Source of the DNA: Hippasteria phrygiana
Lineage: Eukaryota > Echinodermata > Asteroidea > Valvatida > Goniasteridae
NCBI GenBank assembly: GCA_037893225.1
Contig: JAZGUH010000626.1
Coordinates: 1,194,551 to 1,258,550, forward strand
DNA length: 64,000 bases
Direction: 5' to 3'
Under the pieces are notes generated by a model that saw nothing but the letters and a program-made list of their open reading frames with translations, was not told where the DNA came from and did no database searches. The position numbers and the translations under genes are program-made. Of this stretch, positions 27,564 through 40,358 are shown one piece after another; the stretch's first letter is position 1, and each line of letters starts with the position of its first letter.

Positions 27564-30500
27564 AGATCTAAGCTATCCATACATGTCAAAATTACTGAAT
27601 TTGGTTGATATTTCATGCAATTATGAATGAGTAAAGCAAGTCCATACCCCAGGGAATTTGACATGCATGGAGCAATAAATAGACGGTAACATGTACACAG
27701 ATGTTGGCCGGAAAGAAAATAAACATTGCGAGGTTTGAATTTTCTCCACAAGTTTTAACTCTAGGAAGCCGCCGATGATTGCAACATGTAGCGCCAGATC
27801 TAAGCTATCCATACATGTCAAAATTACTGTATTTGGTTGATATTTCATGCAATTATGAATGAGTAAAGCAAGTCCATACCCCAGGGAATTTGACATGCAT
27901 GGAGCAATAAATAGACAGTAACATGTACACAGATGTTGGCCGGAAAGAAAATAAACATTGCGAGGTTTGAATTTTCTCCACAAGTTTTAACTCTAGGAAG
28001 CCGCCGATGATTGCAACATGTAGCGCCAGATCTAAGCTATCCATACATGTCAAAATTACTGTATTTGGTTTATATTTCATGCAATTATGAATGAGTAAAG
28101 CAAGTCATACCCTAGGGAATTTGACAGGCATGGAGCAATAAATAGAAGGTAATATGCACACAGATGTTGGCCGGAAAGAAAATAAACATTGCGAGGTTTG
28201 AATTTTCTCCACTAGTTTTAACTCTAAGAAGCCGCCGATAATTGCAACATGTAGCGCCAGATCTAAGCTATGCATACATGTCAAAATTACTGAATTTGGT
28301 TGATATTTCATGCAATTATGAATGAGTAAAGCAAGTCATACCCTAGGGAATTTGACAGGCATGGAGCAATAAATCGAAGGTAATATGCACACAGATGTTG
28401 GCCGGAAAGAAAATAAACATTGCGAGGTTTGAATTTTCTCCACAAGTTTTAACTCTAGGAAGCCGCCGATGATTGCAACATGTAGCGCCAGATCTAAGCT
28501 ATCCATACATGTCAAAATTACTGTATTTGGTTTATATTTCATGCAATTATGAATGAGTAAAGCAAGTCATACCCTAGGGAATTTGACAGGCATGGGGCAA
28601 TAAATAGAAGGTAATATGCACACAGATGTTGGCCGAAAAGAAAATAAACATTGCGAGGTTTGAATTTTCTCCACTAGTTTTAACTCTAAGAAGCCGCCGA
28701 TAATTGCAACATGTAGCGCTAGATCTAAGCTATCCATACATGTCAAAATTACTGAATTTGGTTGATATTTCATGCAATTATGAATGAGTAAAGCAAGTCC
28801 ATACCCCAGGGAATTTGACATGCATGGAGCAATAAATAGACGGTAACATGTACACAGATGTTGGCCGGAAAGAAAATAAACATTGCGAGGTTTGAATTTT
28901 CTCCACAAGTTTTAACTCTAGGAAGCCGCCGATGATTGCAACATGTAGCGCCAGATCTAAGCTATCCATACATGTCAAAATTACTGTATTTGGTTGATAT
29001 TTCATGCAATTATGAATGAGTAAAGCAAGTCCATACCCCAGGGAATTTGACATGCATGGAGCAATAAATAGACGGTAACATGTACACAGATGTTGGCCGG
29101 AAAGAAAATAAACATTGCGAGGTTTGAATTTTCTCCACAAGTTTTAACTCTAGGAAGCCGCCGATGATTGCAACATGTAGCGCCAGATCTAAGATATCCA
29201 TACATGTCAAAATTACTGTATTTGGTTGATATTTCATGCAATTATGAATGAGTAAAGCAAGTCATACCCCAGGGAATTTGACATGCATGGAGCAATAAAT
29301 AGACGGTAATATGTACACAGGTGTTGGCCGGAAAGAAAATAAACATTGCGAGGTTTGAATTTTCTCCACAAGTTTTAACTCTAAGAAGCCGCCGATGATT
29401 GCAACATGTAGCGCCAGATCTAAGCTATCCATACATGTCAAAATTACTGTATTTGGTTGATATTTCATGCAATTAAGAATGAGTAAAGCAAGTCATACCC
29501 CAGGGAATTTGACAGGCATGGAGCAATAAATAGAAGGTAATATGCACACAGATGGTGGCAAGGAAGAAAATAAACATTGCGAGGTTTGAATTTTCTCCAC
29601 AAGTGTTAACTCTAAGAACCCGCCGATAATTGCAACATGTAGCGCCAGATCTAAGCTATCCATACATGTCAAAATTACTGAATTTGGTTGATATTTCATG
29701 CAATTATGAATGAGTAAAGCAAGTCATACCCCAGGGAATTTGACAGGCATGGAGCAATAAATAAGAGGTAATCTGCACACAGATGGTGGCCGGGAAGAAA
29801 ATAAACATTGCGAGGTTTGAATTTTCTCCACAAGTTTTAACTCTAAGAAGCCGCCGATAATTGCAACATGTAGCGCCAGATCTAAGCTATGCATACATGT
29901 CAAAATTACTGTATTTGGTTGATATTTCATGCAATTAAGAATGAGTAAAGCAAGTCATACCCCAGGGAATTTGACAGGCATGGAGCAATAAATAGACGGT
30001 AACATGTACACAGATGTTGGCCGGAAAGAAAATAAACATTGCGAGGTTTGAATTTTCTCCACAAGTGTTAACTCTAAGAACCCGCCGATAATTGCAACAT
30101 GTAGCGCCAGATCTAAGCTATCCATACATGTCAAAATTACTGAATTTGGTTGATATTTCATGCAATTATGAATGAGTAAAGCAAGTCATACCCCAGGGAA
30201 TTTGACAGGCATGGAGCAATAAATAGAAGGTAATATGCACACAGATGTTGGCCGGAAAGAAAATAAACATTGCGAGGTTTGAATTTTCTCCACAAGTTTT
30301 AACTCTAGGAAGCCGCCGATGATTGCAACATGTAGCGCCAGATCTAAGCTATCCATACATGTCAAAATTACTGTATTTGGTTGATATTTCATGCAATTAT
30401 GAATGAGTAAAGCAAGTCATACCCTAGGGAATTTGACAGGCATGGAGCAATAAATAGAAGGTAATATGCACACAGATGTTGGCCGGAAAGAAAATAAACA

Positions 30501-30801
30501 TTGCGAGGTTTGAATTTTCTCCACAAGTTTTAACTCTAGGAAGCCGCCGATAATTGCAACATGTAGCGCCAGATCTAAGCTATCCATACATGTCAAAATT
30601 ACTGTATTTGGTTTATATTTCATGCAATTATGAATGAGTAAAGCAAGTCATACCCTTGGGAATTTGACAGGCATGGAGCAATAAATAGACGGTAATATGC
30701 ACACAGATGTTGGCCTGAAAGAAAATAAACATTGCGAGGTTTGAATTTTCTCCACAAGTTTTAACTCTAAGAAGCCGCCGATAATTGCAACATGTAGCGC
30801 C
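27564..30801. repeat. 3238-bp (14-monomer) tandem duplication, copy B
   Basis: Second copy (starts 27641 to 30648). The exchange that created it lies between 27564 and 27662, since the d-type C in GCGCC is present to the left and the ACATGC of type p2 to the right. Homology with copy A runs on to about 30900, where the following monomer has ACAGGC. Confidence 0.85.
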
Positions 30802-31341
30802 AGATCTAAGCTATCCATACATGTCAAAATTACTGAATTTGGTTGATATTTCATGCAATTATGAATGAGTAAAGCAAGTCCATACCCCAGGGAATTTGAC
30901 AGGCATGGAGCAATAAATAAGAGGTAATCTGCACACAGATGGTGGCCGGGAAGAAAATAAACATTGCGAGGTTTGAATTTTCTCCACAAGTGTTAACTCT
31001 AAGAAGCCGCCGATGATTGCAACATGTAGCGCCAGATCTAAGCTATCCATACATGTCAAAATTACTGTATTTGGTTGATATTTCATGCAATTAAGAATGA
31101 GTAAAGCAAGTCATACCCCAGGGAATTTGACAGGCATGGAGCAATAAATAGAAGGTAATATGCACACAGATGGTGGCAAGGAAGAAAATAAACATTGCGA
31201 GGTTTGAATTTTCTCCACAAGTGTTAACTCTAAGAACCCGCCGATAATTGCAACATGTAGCGCCAGATCTAAGCTATCCATACATGTCAAAATTACTGAA
31301 TTTGGTTGATATTTCATGCAATTATGAATGAGTAAAGCAAG

Positions 31342-33190
31342 TCATACCCCAGGGAATTTGACAGGCATGGAGCAATAAATAGAAGGTAATATGCACACAG
31401 ATGTTGGCCGGAAAGAAAATAAACATTGCGAGGTTTGAATTTTCTCCACAAGTTTTAACTCTAGGAAGCCGCCGATGATTGCAACATGTAGCGCCAGATC
31501 TAAGCTATCCATACATGTCAAAATTACTGTATTTGGTTGATATTTCATGCAATTATGAATGAGTAAAGCAAGTCATACCCTAGGGAATTTGACAGGCATG
31601 GAGCAATAAATAGAAGGTAATATGCACACAGATGTTGGCCGGAAAGAAAATAAACATTGCGAGGTTTGAATTTTCTCCACAAGTTTTAACTCTAGGAAGC
31701 CGCCGATAATTGCAACATGTAGCGCCAGATCTAAGCTATCCATACATGTCAAAATTACTGTATTTGGTTTATATTTCATGCAATTATGAATGAGTAAAGC
31801 AAGTCATACCCTTGGGAATTTGACAGGCATGGAGCAATAAATAGACGGTAATATGCACACAGATGTTGGCCTGAAAGAAAATAAACATTGCGAGGTTTGA
31901 ATTTTCTCCACAAGTTTTAACTCTAAGAAGCCGCCGATAATTGCAACATGTAGCGCCAGATCTAAGCTATCCATACATGTCAAAATTACTGAATTTGGTT
32001 GATATTTCATGCAATTATGAATGAGTAAAGCAAGTCCATACCCCAGGGAATTTGACATGCATGGAGCAATAAATAGACGGTAACATGTACACAGATGTTG
32101 GCCGGAAAGAAAATAAACATTGCGAGGTTTGAATTTTCTCCACAAGTTTTAACTCTAGGAAGCCGCCGATGATTGCAACATGTAGCGCCAGATCTAAGAT
32201 ATCCATACATGTCAAAATTACTGTATTTGGTTGATATTTCATGCAATTATGAATGAGTAAAGCAAGTCATACCCCAGGGAATTTGACATGCATGGAGCAA
32301 TAAATAGACGGTAATATGTACACAGGTGTTGGCCGGAAAGAAAATAAACATTGCGAGGTTTGAATTTTCTCCACAAGTTTTAACTCTAAGAAGCCGCCGA
32401 TGATTGCAACATGTAGCGCCAGATCTAAGCTATCCATACATGTCAAAATTACTGTATTTGGTTGATATTTCATGCAATTAAGAATGAGTAAAGCAAGTCA
32501 TACCCCAGGGAATTTGACAGGCATGGAGCAATAAATAGAAGGTAATATGCACACAGATGGTGGCAAGGAAGAAAATAAACATTGCGAGGTTTGAATTTTC
32601 TCCACAAGTGTTAACTCTAAGAACCCGCCGATAATTGCAACATGTAGCGCCAGATCTAAGCTATCCATACATGTCAAAATTACTGAATTTGGTTGATATT
32701 TCATGCAATTATGAATGAGTAAAGCAAGTCATACCCCAGGGAATTTGACAGGCATGGAGCAATAAATAAGAGGTAATCTGCACACAGATGGTGGCCGGGA
32801 AGAAAATAAACATTGCGAGGTTTGAATTTTCTCCACAAGTGTTAACTCTAAGAAGCCGCCGATAATTGCAACATGTAGCGCCAGATCTAAGCTATGCATA
32901 CATGTCAAAATTACTGTATTTGGTTGATATTTCATGCAATTAAGAATGAGTAAAGCAAGTCATACCCCAGGGAATTTGACAGGCATGGAGCAATAAATAG
33001 ACGGTAACATGTACACAGATGTTGGCCGGAAAGAAAATAAACATTGCGAGGTTTGAATTTTCTCCACAAGTGTTAACTCTAAGAACCCGCCGATAATTGC
33101 AACATGTAGCGCCAGATCTAAGCTATCCATACATGTCAAAATTACTGAATTTGGTTGATATTTCATGCAATTATGAATGAGTAAAGCAAG
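31342..33190. repeat. 1849-bp (8-monomer) higher-order unit, copy 1
   Basis: Order b-c-d-g-h-a-v-t (starts 31342 to 32960). The same eight in the order g-h-a-s/v-t-b-c-d also occur at 25792 and 29030, so this 8-mer occurs four times in the window. Its long monomer (type g) carries the EcoRV site, giving the 1849-bp spacing between 32198 and 34047. Confidence 0.85.
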
Positions 33191-35039
33191 TCATACCCCA
33201 GGGAATTTGACAGGCATGGAGCAATAAATAGAAGGTAATATGCACACAGATGTTGGCCGGAAAGAAAATAAACATTGCGAGGTTTGAATTTTCTCCACAA
33301 GTTTTAACTCTAGGAAGCCGCCGATGATTGCAACATGTAGCGCCAGATCTAAGCTATCCATACATGTCAAAATTACTGTATTTGGTTGATATTTCATGCA
33401 ATTATGAATGAGTAAAGCAAGTCATACCCTAGGGAATTTGACAGGCATGGAGCAATAAATAGAAGGTAATATGCACACAGATGTTGGCCGGAAAGAAAAT
33501 AAACATTGCGAGGTTTGAATTTTCTCCACAAGTTTTAACTCTAGGAAGCCGCCGATAATTGCAACATGTAGCGCCAGATCTAAGCTATCCATACATGTCA
33601 AAATTACTGTATTTGGTTTATATTTCATGCAATTATGAATGAGTAAAGCAAGTCATACCCTTGGGAATTTGACAGGCATGGAGCAATAAATAGACGGTAA
33701 TATGCACACAGATGTTGGCCTGAAAGAAAATAAACATTGCGAGGTTTGAATTTTCTCCACAAGTTTTAACTCTAAGAAGCCGCCGATAATTGCAACATGT
33801 AGCGCCAGATCTAAGCTATCCATACATGTCAAAATTACTGAATTTGGTTGATATTTCATGCAATTATGAATGAGTAAAGCAAGTCCATACCCCAGGGAAT
33901 TTGACATGCATGGAGCAATAAATAGACGGTAACATGTACACAGATGTTGGCCGGAAAGAAAATAAACATTGCGAGGTTTGAATTTTCTCCACAAGTTTTA
34001 ACTCTAGGAAGCCGCCGATGATTGCAACATGTAGCGCCAGATCTAAGATATCCATACATGTCAAAATTACTGTATTTGGTTGATATTTCATGCAATTATG
34101 AATGAGTAAAGCAAGTCATACCCCAGGGAATTTGACATGCATGGAGCAATAAATAGACGGTAATATGTACACAGGTGTTGGCCGGAAAGAAAATAAACAT
34201 TGCGAGGTTTGAATTTTCTCCACAAGTTTTAACTCTAAGAAGCCGCCGATGATTGCAACATGTAGCGCCAGATCTAAGCTATCCATACATGTCAAAATTA
34301 CTGTATTTGGTTGATATTTCATGCAATTAAGAATGAGTAAAGCAAGTCATACCCCAGGGAATTTGACAGGCATGGAGCAATAAATAGAAGGTAATATGCA
34401 CACAGATGGTGGCAAGGAAGAAAATAAACATTGCGAGGTTTGAATTTTCTCCACAAGTGTTAACTCTAAGAACCCGCCGATAATTGCAACATGTAGCGCC
34501 AGATCTAAGCTATCCATACATGTCAAAATTACTGAATTTGGTTGATATTTCATGCAATTATGAATGAGTAAAGCAAGTCATACCCCAGGGAATTTGACAG
34601 GCATGGAGCAATAAATAAGAGGTAATCTGCACACAGATGGTGGCCGGGAAGAAAATAAACATTGCGAGGTTTGAATTTTCTCCACAAGTGTTAACTCTAA
34701 GAAGCCGCCGATAATTGCAACATGTAGCGCCAGATCTAAGCTATGCATACATGTCAAAATTACTGTATTTGGTTGATATTTCATGCAATTAAGAATGAGT
34801 AAAGCAAGTCATACCCCAGGGAATTTGACAGGCATGGAGCAATAAATAGACGGTAACATGTACACAGATGTTGGCCGGAAAGAAAATAAACATTGCGAGG
34901 TTTGAATTTTCTCCACAAGTGTTAACTCTAAGAACCCGCCGATAATTGCAACATGTAGCGCCAGATCTAAGCTATCCATACATGTCAAAATTACTGAATT
35001 TGGTTGATATTTCATGCAATTATGAATGAGTAAAGCAAG
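33191..35039. repeat. 1849-bp (8-monomer) higher-order unit, copy 2
   Basis: Starts 33191 to 34809, same order as copy 1. It is followed by a partial third copy, b-c-d (35040 to 35732), after which the order changes to u-a-b-c-d. The t monomer is itself hybrid: left half like y (GACGGTAACATG), right half like a (AGAACCCGCC). Confidence 0.85.
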
Positions 35040-38000
35040 TCATACCCCAGGGAATTTGACAGGCATGGAGCAATAAATAGAAGGTAATATGCACACAGAT
35101 GTTGGCCGGAAAGAAAATAAACATTGCGAGGTTTGAATTTTCTCCACAAGTTTTAACTCTAGGAAGCCGCCGATGATTGCAACATGTAGCGCCAGATCTA
35201 AGCTATCCATACATGTCAAAATTACTGTATTTGGTTGATATTTCATGCAATTATGAATGAGTAAAGCAAGTCATACCCTAGGGAATTTGACAGGCATGGA
35301 GCAATAAATAGAAGGTAATATGCACACAGATGTTGGCCGGAAAGAAAATAAACATTGCGAGGTTTGAATTTTCTCCACAAGTTTTAACTCTAGGAAGCCG
35401 CCGATAATTGCAACATGTAGCGCCAGATCTAAGCTATCCATACATGTCAAAATTACTGTATTTGGTTTATATTTCATGCAATTATGAATGAGTAAAGCAA
35501 GTCATACCCTTGGGAATTTGACAGGCATGGAGCAATAAATAGACGGTAATATGCACACAGATGTTGGCCTGAAAGAAAATAAACATTGCGAGGTTTGAAT
35601 TTTCTCCACAAGTTTTAACTCTAAGAAGCCGCCGATAATTGCAACATGTAGCGCCAGATCTAAGCTATCCATACATGTCAAAATTACTGAATTTGGTTGA
35701 TATTTCATGCAATTATGAATGAGTAAAGCAAGTCCATACCCCAGGGAATTTGACAGGCATGGAGCAATAAATAAGAGGTAATCTGCACACAGATGGTGGC
35801 CGGGAAGAAAATAAACATTGCGAGGTTTGAATTTTCTCCACAAGTGTTAACTCTAAGAAGCCGCCGATGATTGCAACATGTAGCGCCAGATCTAAGCTAT
35901 CCATACATGTCAAAATTACTGTATTTGGTTGATATTTCATGCAATTAAGAATGAGTAAAGCAAGTCATACCCCAGGGAATTTGACAGGCATGGAGCAATA
36001 AATAGAAGGTAATATGCACACAGATGGTGGCAAGGAAGAAAATAAACATTGCGAGGTTTGAATTTTCTCCACAAGTGTTAACTCTAAGAACCCGCCGATA
36101 ATTGCAACATGTAGCGCCAGATCTAAGCTATCCATACATGTCAAAATTACTGAATTTGGTTGATATTTCATGCAATTATGAATGAGTAAAGCAAGTCATA
36201 CCCCAGGGAATTTGACAGGCATGGAGCAATAAATAGAAGGTAATATGCACACAGATGTTGGCCGGAAAGAAAATAAACATTGCGAGGTTTGAATTTTCTC
36301 CACAAGTTTTAACTCTAGGAAGCCGCCGATGATTGCAACATGTAGCGCCAGATCTAAGCTATCCATACATGTCAAAATTACTGTATTTGGTTGATATTTC
36401 ATGCAATTATGAATGAGTAAAGCAAGTCATACCCTAGGGAATTTGACAGGCATGGAGCAATAAATAGAAGGTAATATGCACACAGATGTTGGCCGGAAAG
36501 AAAATAAACATTGCGAGGTTTGAATTTTCTCCACAAGTTTTAACTCTAGGAAGCCGCCGATAATTGCAACATGTAGCGCCAGATCTAAGCTATCCATACA
36601 TGTCAAAATTACTGTATTTGGTTTATATTTCATGCAATTATGAATGAGTAAAGCAAGTCATACCCTTGGGAATTTGACAGGCATGGAGCAATAAATAGAC
36701 GGTAATATGCACACAGATGTTGGCCTGAAAGAAAATAAACATTGCGAGGTTTGAATTTTCTCCACAAGTTTTAACTCTAAGAAGCCGCCGATAATTGCAA
36801 CATGTAGCGCCAGATCTAAGCTATCCATACATGTCAAAATTACTGAATTTGGTTGATATTTCATGCAATTATGAATGAGTAAAGCAAGTCCATACCCCAG
36901 GGAATTTGACAGGCATGGAGCAATAAATAAGAGGTAATCTGCACACAGATGGTGGCCGGGAAGAAAATAAACATTGCGAGGTTTGAATTTTCTCCACAAG
37001 TGTTAACTCTAAGAAGCCGCCGATAATTGCAACATGTAGCGCCAGATCTAAGCTATGCATACATGTCAAAATTACTGTATTTGGTTGATATTTCATGCAA
37101 TTATGAATGAGTAAAGCAAGTCATACCCTAGGGAATTTGACAGGCATGGAGCAATAAATAGAAGGTAATATGCACACAGATGTTGGCCGGAAAGAAAATA
37201 AACATTGCGAGGTTTGAATTTTCTCCACAAGTTTTAACTCTAGGAAGCCGCCGATGATTGCAACATGTAGCGCCAGATCTAAGCTATCCATACATGTCAA
37301 AATTACTGTATTTGGTTGATATTTCATGCAATTATGAATGAGTAAAGCAAGTCATACCCTAGGGAATTTGACAGGCATGGAGCAATAAATAGAAGGTAAT
37401 ATGCACACAGATGTTGGCCGGAAAGAAATTAAACATTGCGAGGTTTGAATTTTCTCCACAAGTTTTAACTCTAGGAAGCCGCCGATAATTGCAACATGTA
37501 GCGCCAGATCTAAGCTATCCATACATGTCAAAATTACTGTATTTGGTTTATATTTCATGCAATTATGAATGAGTAAAGCAAGTCATACCCTTGGGAATTT
37601 GACAGGCATGGAGCAATAAATAGACGGTAATATGCACACAGATGTTGGCCTGAAAGAAAATAAACATTGCGAGGTTTGAATTTTCTCCACAAGTTTTAAC
37701 TCTAAGAAGCCGCCGATAATTGCAACATGTAGCGCCAGATCTAAGCTATCCATACATGTCAAAATTACTGAATTTGGTTGATATTTCATGCAATTATGAA
37801 TGAGTAAAGCAAGTCCATACCCCAGGGAATTTGACAGGCATGGAGCAATAAATAAGAGGTAATCTGCACACAGATGGTGGCCGGGAAGAAAATAAACATT
37901 GCGAGGTTTGAATTTTCTCCACAAGTGTTAACTCTAAGAAGCCGCCGATGATTGCAACATGTAGCGCCAGATCTAAGCTATCCATACATGTCAAAATTAC

Positions 38001-38276
38001 TGTATTTGGTTGATATTTCATGCAATTAAGAATGAGTAAAGCAAGTCATACCCCAGGGAATTTGACAGGCATGGAGCAATAAATAGAAGGTAATATGCAC
38101 ACAGATGGTGGCAAGGAAGAAAATAAACATTGCGAGGTTTGAATTTTCTCCACAAGTGTTAACTCTAAGAACCCGCCGATAATTGCAACATGTAGCGCCA
38201 GATCTAAGCTATCCATACATGTCAAAATTACTGAATTTGGTTGATATTTCATGCAATTATGAATGAGTAAAGCAAG

Positions 38277-40358
38277 TCATACCCCAGGGAATTTGACAGG
38301 CATGGAGCAATAAATAGAAGGTAATATGCACACAGATGTTGGCCGGAAAGAAAATAAACATTGCGAGGTTTGAATTTTCTCCACAAGTTTTAACTCTAGG
38401 AAGCCGCCGATGATTGCAACATGTAGCGCCAGATCTAAGCTATCCATACATGTCAAAATTACTGTATTTGGTTGATATTTCATGCAATTATGAATGAGTA
38501 AAGCAAGTCATACCCTAGGGAATTTGACAGGCATGGAGCAATAAATAGAAGGTAATATGCACACAGATGTTGGCCGGAAAGAAAATAAACATTGCGAGGT
38601 TTGAATTTTCTCCACAAGTTTTAACTCTAGGAAGCCGCCGATAATTGCAACATGTAGCGCCAGATCTAAGCTATCCATACATGTCAAAATTACTGTATTT
38701 GGTTTATATTTCATGCAATTATGAATGAGTAAAGCAAGTCATACCCTTGGGAATTTGACAGGCATGGAGCAATAAATAGACGGTAATATGCACACAGATG
38801 TTGGCCTGAAAGAAAATAAACATTGCGAGGTTTGAATTTTCTCCACAAGTTTTAACTCTAAGAAGCCGCCGATAATTGCAACATGTAGCGCCAGATCTAA
38901 GCTATCCATACATGTCAAAATTACTGAATTTGGTTGATATTTCATGCAATTATGAATGAGTAAAGCAAGTCCATACCCCAGGGAATTTGACAGGCATGGA
39001 GCAATAAATAGGAGGTAATCTGCACACAGATGGTGGCCGGGAAGAAAATAAACATTGCGAGGTTTGAATTTTCTCCACAAGTGTTAACTCTAAGAAGCCG
39101 CCGATAATTGCAACATGTAGCGCCAGATCTAAGCTATGCATACATGTCAAAATTACTGAATTTGGTTGATATTTCATGCAATTATGAATGAGTAAAGCAA
39201 GTCATACCCTAGGGAATTTGACAAGCATGGAGCAATAAATCGAAGGTAATATGCACACAGATGTTGGCCGGAAAGAAAATAAACATTGCGAGGTTTGAAT
39301 TTTCTCCACAAGTTTTAACTCTAGGAAGCCGCCGATGATTGCAACATGTAGCGCCAGATCTAAGCTATCCATACATGTCAAAATTACTGTATTTGGTTGA
39401 TATTTCATGCAATTATGAATGAGTAAAGCAAGTCCATACCCCAGGGAATTTGACATGCATGGAGCAATAAATAGACGGTAACATGTACACAGATGTTGGC
39501 CGGAAAGAAAATAAACATTGCGAGGTTTGAATTTTCTCCACAAGTTTTAACTCTAGGAAGCCGCCGATGATTGCAACATGTAGCGCCAGATCTAAGATAT
39601 CCATACATGTCAAAATTACTGTATTTGGTTGATATTTCATGCAATTATGAATGAGTAAAGCAAGTCATACCCCAGGGAATTTGACATGCATGGAGCAATA
39701 AATAGACGGTAATATGTACACAGGTGTTGGCCGGAAAGAAAATAAACATTGCGAGGTTTGAATTTTCTCCACAAGTTTTAACTCTAAGAAGCCGCCGATG
39801 ATTGCAACATGTAGCGCCAGATCTAAGCTATCCATACATGTCAAAATTACTGTATTTGGTTGATATTTCATGCAATTAAGAATGAGTAAAGCAAGTCATA
39901 CCCCAGGGAATTTGACAGGCATGGAGCAATAAATAGAAGGTAATATGCACACAGATGGTGGCAAGGAAGAAAATAAACATTGCGAGGTTTGAATTTTCTC
40001 CACAAGTTTTAACTCTAAGAAGCCGCCGATAATTGCAACATGTAGCGCCAGATCTAAGCTATCCATACATGTCAAAATTACTGAATTTGGTTTATATTTC
40101 ATGCAATTATGAATGAGTAAAGCAAGTCCATACCCCAGGGAATTTGACAGGCATGGAGCAATAAATAAGAGGTAATCTGCACACAGATGGTGGCAAGGAA
40201 GAAAATAAACATTGCGAGGTTTGAATTTTCTCCACAAGTGTTAACTCTAAGAACCCGCCGATAATTGCAACATGTAGCGCCAGATCTAAGCTATCCATAC
40301 ATGTCAAAATTACTGAATTTGGTTGATATTTCATGCAATTATGAATGAGTAAAGCAAG
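38277..40358. repeat. 2082-bp (9-monomer) tandem duplication, copy A
   Basis: Order b-c-d-e-f-g-h-a-x. The e monomer at 38970 has the private AATAGGAGG variant, shared with 41052 at offset 2082. The last two monomers (39896 and 40127) are hybrids (a-left/d-right, then e-left/a-right), as if one unit of d-right plus e-left had been spliced into an a monomer. Confidence 0.82.

Larger units (their letters stand above)
2771..28678. repeat. SpeI-bearing monomer subset (types j, l, n), left domain only
   Basis: CCACAAG is replaced by CCACTAG, creating ACTAGT at unit position 107. I placed 18 copies, at 2771, 3233, 3696, 5777, 7163, 11790, 13176, 16183, 16645, 17340, 19421, 19883, 20346, 24278, 24973, 25435, 28211 and 28673. 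I find none to the right of 28.7 kb. The five type j monomers (starts 2665, 5671, 11684, 16077, 19315) also carry GGTTAATATT, which puts a stop in the reverse frame that is open elsewhere. Confidence 0.85.
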
